Shown: piece by piece, positions 59,244 to 64,000 of the stretch
Layout: the number at the start of each line of letters is the position of its first letter
How positions within the stretch are numbered: position 1 is the first letter of the stretch
Assembly: GCF_019279795.1 (NCBI RefSeq)
Contig: NC_056738.1
Location: 476,891,988-476,955,987, forward strand
Source of the DNA: Protopterus annectens
Lineage: Eukaryota; Chordata; Ceratodontiformes; Protopteridae
Length of the DNA stretch: 64,000 nt
Direction of reading: 5' to 3'
The notes under the pieces: generated by a model
The model's input: the letters and a program-made list of their open reading frames with translations, nothing else
What the model was told of the DNA's origin: nothing
Database searches by the model: none
Position numbers and translations under genes: made by a program

Positions 59244-59993
59244 TCATCTCCTGCGTTGGTTCCGTCTGTTCCTCGGCTGACCCTGATTCCTGTTCATCTT
59301 GCGGTTCAAGTATTGACCATTCTGATTCCTCTGAAAACCCTTTTGGTTACTGGTACTGGGCTGATTATTGTTGTTATTTGAAACCCCTTGCTGATGGGAG
59401 GACTGATTGCTATTATTGTTATTGTTATTTAGTCTCTCACTCCGACGTAGAGGTTGTGCTTCCCCTGCATGAGTGTTAGATTCTCCATTTATGAAACTAT
59501 TATTCTCATCTTGTAAACCATTGTCAGTTTCAGAAAAAACATCCTGATTACTTACATTCTGTGTATTAAAAGGTGGATGGGGGTATGCTCTATTATTTGC
59601 ATATTCCTGTAGGTCTCTTGTAATTTTCTTCTTCTTGGTAACAAGTACCTTAGCCATACTGGCCTCAATACTAGTAAAGATTCTGGCGTACTCGTATTTG
59701 TAATGAGGAAATTCATTGTCTGTTTTAATGGCATGTTCTAAAACTTCAAGTTCTCCTTTCAGGCAATTAATTTTGCTTTTATATTGGTTAATTAATAACA
59801 TTATGAACTCAAACTCTTGCTTGTCAAAAAGGGTCAAGAGCTCACGATGAAAGGGTGAACTTTCAATCAAACCTACCGGGTAGCGCCATTGCCACAACCC
59901 TTTAGGTACAATCTTTTTTTCAGTACATTCCTGCAAGTAGGCTATTTCCAATTGTAATTTTTTTACATCTGTACAATTTATGATCAAAGTCAT
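59244..59993 (-). CDS. PLE-6 upstream ORF: coiled coil and basic tail
   Basis: An uninterrupted 249-codon frame. Residues about 45-130 are helical and charged, with FEFIMLLINQYKSKINCLKG and FPHYKYEYARIFTS, ending in a VLVTKKKKITRDLQEYA basic block near residue 120. The rest is polar: repeated Asn runs, LRRSERLNN, Gln/Ser-rich sequence and a final Arg-rich QPRNRRNQRRR. The same motif order is seen in PLE-3, so the protein is a family feature and not chance. A nucleic-acid-binding role is suggested by the basic tail; no known domain is recognised. The start at 59993 is the first Met of the frame; homologous sequence may extend upstream. Confidence 0.7.
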   Translation of the reverse strand: MTLIINCTDVKKLQLEIAYLQECTEKKIVPKGLWQWRYPVGLIESSPFHRELLTLFDKQEFEFIMLLINQYKSKINCLKGELEVLEHAIKTDNEFPHYKYEYARIFTSIEASMAKVLVTKKKKITRDLQEYANNRAYPHPPFNTQNVSNQDVFSETDNGLQDENNSFINGESNTHAGEAQPLRRSERLNNNNNNSNQSSHQQGVSNNNNNQPSTSNQKGFQRNQNGQYLNRKMNRNQGQPRNRRNQRRR

Positions 59994-60079
59994 TTATTAA
60001 TGTTGTTATGTTACTCACCCCTAAAGTCTGCTCTTGTGAGGTTCCATTACCAGTGTCAGGGCCAAAAAAATTATTGTTA

Positions 60080-60462
60080 TTCAAAAAATTAACCATAGAT
60101 GGAAAAGAGAAAGTTTAGGCAGTTTGTATATTATTTCCTCGATTATTACTGCCGCTTTGCTGAGAACCCTGACCCAGAGCAGGTTGAATATCATTGGGTT
60201 GAGATAAGCTTTGGTCAGGCTGAGAACTGGAAGGTTAGTTCCGCCCAGGTGAATTACGTTGGATTGCTTCACTACGAACCAACCTCCTTTGGGGAGCGAT
60301 GTCTCCGTTAGATGTAAGAGAGTCCATCCGCTGGGTAAGGTTGTAAATGCGCCCAAGCAAGATTTGAATTAGGGCCATTAAATTGCCTATGGCATTCACC
60401 TCTGCAGACCCAGACTTATTGCCATTAGTAGTGTTGTTGGATTCTTCTTGAGTAAATAACAA
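60080..60462 (-). pseudogene. PLE-6 5' region, polar N-terminal ORF piece
   Basis: A 75-codon frame starts MLFTQEESNN and has a short helical stretch (LLGRIYNLTQRMDSLTS) and VRSEAIQRNSPGR. The next frame over continues as Gln/Ser/Asn-rich sequence to about 60120. It probably belongs to the same upstream ORF as 59244-59993. The family function is unknown. Confidence 0.5.
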
Positions 60463-60478
60463 TCCTTGAGATAGGGCT

Positions 60479-60940
60479 CCAGTCTGGATAAGGTATCAGT
60501 CAGATAGAGTATTTTGCCTTTTGTATAGACCATTTTGAAGTTGTACTTTTGAAATTTGCACATCATTCTTTGTAATCTTGCTGAACCTGAATGCATAGGC
60601 TTTTTGAGAATAGTAACTAGAGGTTGGTGATCGGTTTCTATCTGAATAGCTAGGCCATAAATATAATCATGAAACTTGGAACATGCAAATACTATTGCCA
60701 AAAGTTCTTTCTCAATTTGAGCATACTGCATCTCAGCTTGGGTAAGTGTTCTAGATGCATAGGCTACTGGTCTGCCCTCTTGAAGTATAACTGCACCTAA
60801 ACCAAATTTTGAAGCATCACAGGAAAGAATGACTGGTTTGTTCACATCATAGCATCTTAATGTAGGTGTTGTGGCAATTTTTTGCTTGAGGTCTTCAAAT
60901 GCCTTCTGGTGGTGTTCCATCCATGACCATGCAACATTTT
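60479..60940 (-). pseudogene. Gypsy fossil: RNase H part
   Basis: This part of pol removes the RNA strand after copying. Motifs visible are VILSCDASKFGLGAVILQ (first catalytic Asp), YAQIEKELLAIVFAC (Glu) and IETDHQPLVTI (Asp), then KILYLTDTLSR where the PLE-6 junction follows. The stretch is largely open. Normal position downstream of the RT. Confidence 0.93.
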
Positions 60941-61600
60941 TCTATGTTAATTCTCTTAAAGGTGCTGTCAACTTACTGAAGTGTGGTATGAACTTACCTA
61001 AATAGTTGACCATGCCTAGGAAACATTGTAAATCTTGAACATTGTTTGGTGCTGACATCTCAAGGATTGCTACTTGTTCGGTTGGATCTGGTCTCAAACC
61101 AAGACTGGTAAACAAAAGACTTACATATGTAACTTCTGGAAGCCTGAATTTGTACTTCAGAGGACTGAGCTTCAAATTTAGTTCATGTGCTCTATCTAGA
61201 ACTCTCTTTAAGTTTCTGTCATGCTCTGCTTCACCATTGCCTCCAACCAATAAATCATCTATTATGGCACAAGGACAACCAGAAAAAATGTCTTCCATTG
61301 CATGCTTAAAGACTTCACTTGCAGACTTTATTCCAAATGGCATTCTTAGGAATCTGTATCTGCCAAACAGGGTACCAAAAGTGGTTAGTAATGAGGATTT
61401 GCAATCAAGCATCACTTGCCAAAATGAACTTTTTGCATCTAAAACAGAAAGAAACAGTGGCATTTGGTATCAAAGCTGTGACCTTTTTGACTGTGTGCAT
61501 TGGATGATAAATATCTTCAATGCTTTGTTCAAATCTCTTGGGTCAATACATATTCTGATTTCATCTGATCCTTTTTTGTGAGCTGCCACCATAGATGCCA
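60941..61600 (-). pseudogene. Gypsy fossil: reverse transcriptase part
   Basis: FLSVLDAKSSFWQV holds the first catalytic Asp. YRFLRMPFGIKSASEVF and CAIIDDLLVGG, the Asp-Asp box, follow, then FLGMVNYLGKFIPHFS leading to the connection domain. Typical Ty3/Gypsy RT spacing. Upstream, near 61580, the PVTEPTEW-like block common to the Mag-type group is visible in another frame. Broken but motif-complete in this stretch. Confidence 0.92.
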
Positions 61601-61659
61601 CCCATTCAGTTGGTTCTGTAACTGGACAAATTACACCTTACTGCACTGTTTTATCCAGC

Positions 61660-62110
61660 TGTGCCTTGACTTTATTCTGCTTAGATATCGGAACTTTTTT
61701 TGCCCATCTGAGCACTGACGTGTCCTCTGAGTCTGAGAAAATAACCAGAAAAATTGAACCTAAGAGATGCACTTATGTGATGAATTTCTTTGGTAAAAGA
61801 AAGCAGATTTATTCTCAAACTATCTCTGAGACCCAATAAAGACTGTACTGGCCTTTGGTCAATATGGAATAACAAAGTGTAACAGCTCGTGGCCAAATAA
61901 CATGAAAGCATCACTGAGCCTTCTGTTTGAATTTCTTCACCTCCATAAGCAACAAATTTCACATTACTGGCCACATTAAGTTGTTTATTAGCTCTCACTT
62001 TAGCAAATGTGTCTGTTGATATAATATTACACTTTGAACCAGTGTCTGCTTTAAGCTCTATGGATTTACCACTTATCCAGACAGTACAAAATACTTAGAT
62101 CTTTGCCAAT
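61660..62110 (-). pseudogene. Gypsy fossil: protease region
   Basis: Between gag and RT. KADTGSKCNI-like sequence near 62030 marks the aspartic protease active site, and VKFVAYGGEEIQTEG near 61930 fits the flap region. Weakly preserved. Confidence 0.65.
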
Positions 62111-62239
62111 AAATTCACTGCAACTCTTTCACCAAGGACTGATACACCATCTACATAGAAAGCTGACTGTTGTGTCTACTTGATCAACTTGCTTTTTTGT
62201 GTGACCTTTCTTTGCAAATGTATGGGTTTTACTTGATTT

Positions 62240-63151
62240 GCAAAACTTTTGAAATCTGTTCCATTTTTTACACTTGTGACATTCCTGACCATATGCTAAG
62301 GACTTCTTTTTTTAGACTCATGATTTGAACTACAATTGTGACAATTAACAATAAAGCTGGACTTTTGTTTTTTCTGAGTTATATTAGTACTGCTCTAAGG
62401 ATGCTCCTTTAACTGAACTAAACTTAGAACTTGCTGGAAGGCTACGTAGTTTCCCTGGTGAGCAAGTAGGGGTTGTGGCTGCCATGTGGCTAGGCCTATT
62501 TCTGTTTGCCTTTTGTTGCATACTATCTACATTTCCTCTGGAGCCTGCTGAAACTATGCTCTTGTCACTCGCCAGCATACTTGTGTGTTTTTCTGTCACT
62601 TCATGGATTTGACAAATCTGTATGGCTTTACTCAACATTAAATTATTGTCACGAAGCAAGATCTTTCTTGTAGCAGCACTATTAATAACATACATGAGCC
62701 TGTCCTTTATTAACTCATCCTTTAAGTCACCAGACCAACACATTTTAGCCTTGTTTCTCAGGTCAGTTATGTAAGCTGCAAAAGTTTCCCCTGGTTTCTG
62801 ATCTCTCATGTAAAACAAATGCATCTCTACTGTAATATTTATCTGGTGGTTACACAGCTCTCTGAACTTGCGCTTCGAACACTCAGGGTCTTCCCTTGAT
62901 TCAGCCTGTACAACAATATGATAGTTTTCACCTTCTCCCTCATATACTGCTGGTGCATACACAAAAGAACTCTCTCTTTCTATGGCCTCTGACCCAGCTA
63001 GGTTTAACAAAATGAATGCCTCGGTGTGTGCATCTTTATCTGAATAAGCTGCTTGTATAAAAATATCGTACTCTTGTGCAAATATTCTTCAATTCTCTGC
63101 AATATTCTGATCCAATACAAGTGATAAGGGCTTTCAAAATCCATCTGCCAT
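62240..63151 (-). pseudogene. Gypsy fossil: gag region
   Basis: It starts near MADGF at about 63151 and contains LVLDQNIAENW, FILLNLAGSEAIERE and PGETFAAYITDLRNKAK, typical of Mag-like capsid proteins. Toward the end a Cys/His-rich nucleocapsid trace lies at about 62250-62360. The capsid stretch 63010-62384 is open for 208 codons. Confidence 0.88.
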
Positions 63152-64000
63152 ATTAACACATACCATTGAAGGGTTTTGCAAATAAGCATGACCACATACA
63201 CATACACATGCTAGAAATTTATGCCAGTATTTGTAACTTTGTGCTTCTGAAATTATGCTTTTGGTCTTTACTGTGAAACAACTCTCTCAGGCACTGCAAC
63301 ACTTTTGAAATCACTTTATTGCAAGACGTCACCTCTTATCAGTGTAAGGAACATATTAAACAACTGCACGATGCAAGTCTCTATGCAACTGGACTTTGTG
63401 AAATAAGTGTCTAGTGCATTGTAACACTCTTAAAATTATTCCCTTACTAAAGTAATTTATCATCATTTTAAGAAGCAATTCAAATAACTTCATGATATGA
63501 AAAACTGGCCTAGAGAAGCTCAAAGTCAATAACATTTCGAAGTAATTGCACTTTGTGAATAAACTGTACACAGCATACTGAAATTTTCCCAAAATGGATG
63601 TACTTTACTAGGCAACTCTTGTGCAAGAAACACTCTGTAATGGCAGCAGTTTGCGAATAGACACACCCAGCACAAGAAATGTTTCAAAATGGCTATACTT
63701 TAACTGTACTTCATGAAATAGTTGCACTTTGCACACAAATAAATTCTCCAGGAAACATACACAGCAATAAGCACACACTGTAAGCACTTTTACACACTTT
63801 GAGATACTTCGAATAAATTCAGTTATGCCCTTACTACAATACGAAGCCATAGTTATGCCCAAACACAGCACTTTGTCAAAAAACATGCAGTTGCCTTGCT
63901 TTATCTATGCTTACTGTGCCCTTTTTTCCCTTATAATATTCATTTTGCTCATTTAATGTCTGTTCATGCCCATTGTACTTTTCTTGTGCTTGTTTCACTC
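63152..64000. other. Upstream of gag: unassigned, with loose tandem repeats
   Basis: The expected place of the Gypsy leader and 5' LTR, but no LTR copy matching the 3' region is recognisable. An imperfect phrase (GCACTTTGTGAATAA, then ACAC.GCA, CAAAATGG.T.TACTTTA) recurs at about 63547 and 63646, with a weaker copy at about 63385. Confidence 0.45.

Larger units (their letters stand above)
56056..60478 (-). mobile_element. Penelope-like element 6 (PLE-6), inside the Gypsy fossil
   Basis: The longest PLE here. On the minus strand it has an upstream Gln/Asn-rich and coiled-coil ORF region (60462-59244), an RT with GIY-YIG endonuclease (59146-56930) and an AT-rich 3' tail with a hammerhead-like motif at 56131-56170. 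Both junctions fall inside Gypsy pol sequence. No complete 5' pseudo-LTR is seen. Moderately preserved: long open stretches separated by a handful of breaks. Confidence 0.9.
53585..64000 (-). mobile_element. Ty3/Gypsy LTR retrotransposon fossil, minus strand
   Basis: Gag, protease, reverse transcriptase, RNase H and integrase parts follow each other from about 63.15 kb down to 55.05 kb. Order and motifs place it in Ty3/Gypsy, close to the Mag-like type. No env-like part is seen. A PLE (56.06-60.48 kb) sits between the RNase H and integrase parts and a second small PLE derivative lies in the probable 3' LTR region. The element is broken, with on the order of ten or more breaks in pol and gag, and of middling age. 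The 5' LTR is not identified and may lie past the window end. Confidence 0.9.

Noticed and set aside
63152-64000. 5' LTR of the Gypsy fossil
   Set aside because: No sequence here matches the probable 3' LTR region, so it was left unassigned.

Overview
This is repeat-dominated vertebrate nuclear DNA. Its element mix is Penelope-like elements (PLEs), CR1, L2-like, RTE and L1/Tx1-like LINEs, a PIF/Harbinger DNA transposon, tRNA-derived SINEs and a Ty3/Gypsy element. That mix points to a large-genome amphibian or lobe-finned fish, but the sequence does not fix the species. I see no host protein-coding gene, no rRNA gene and no convincing functional tRNA gene. Almost all recognisable coding sequence belongs to mobile elements in various states of decay.

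Layout. About 1-24,700 is a GC-richer block that carries the two genes of a Harbinger transposon facing each other: a MYB-like accessory protein exon near 2.1-2.7 kb (+) and a DDE transposase at 22.5-23.7 kb (-). Between them lie a PLE (4.2-6.2 kb), a long-inverted-repeat MITE set in a TA microsatellite (8.3-8.8 kb), an AT-rich interruption (10.4-13.2 kb), an L2-like LINE (15.6-16.9 kb), a SINE-derived tandem array (16.9-18.8 kb) and a 42-bp minisatellite (21.3-21.8 kb). From 24.7 to 43 kb an AT-rich zone of decayed L1/Tx1-like sequence hosts nested insertions: a PLE with an antisense RT piece at its head, interrupted by a nearly full-length CR1 on the minus strand (28.0-32.0 kb); a second PLE (32.8-37.9 kb) that contains an antisense PLE fragment flanked by exact 83-bp repeats; and an internally deleted second CR1 (41.0-42.7 kb). 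From 43 to 53.5 kb there is a recent-looking RTE, an older RTE-like copy, a decayed R4/Dong-like 3' fragment and several kilobases in which I recognise nothing. From about 53.6 kb to the window end lies a minus-strand Ty3/Gypsy fossil. It has a PLE inserted between its RNase H and integrase parts and a small palindromic PLE derivative in its likely 3' LTR region.

How the parts relate. The strongest theme is the PLEs: at least six loci, several ending in a motif of the form CTGAWGA, stem-loop, GAAA, GYGCTT that resembles a hammerhead ribozyme core. Two of them share an upstream coiled-coil ORF. Their insertions give a readable order of events, with PLEs entering L1-like, Gypsy and other PLE sequence, and CR1 entering the PLE.
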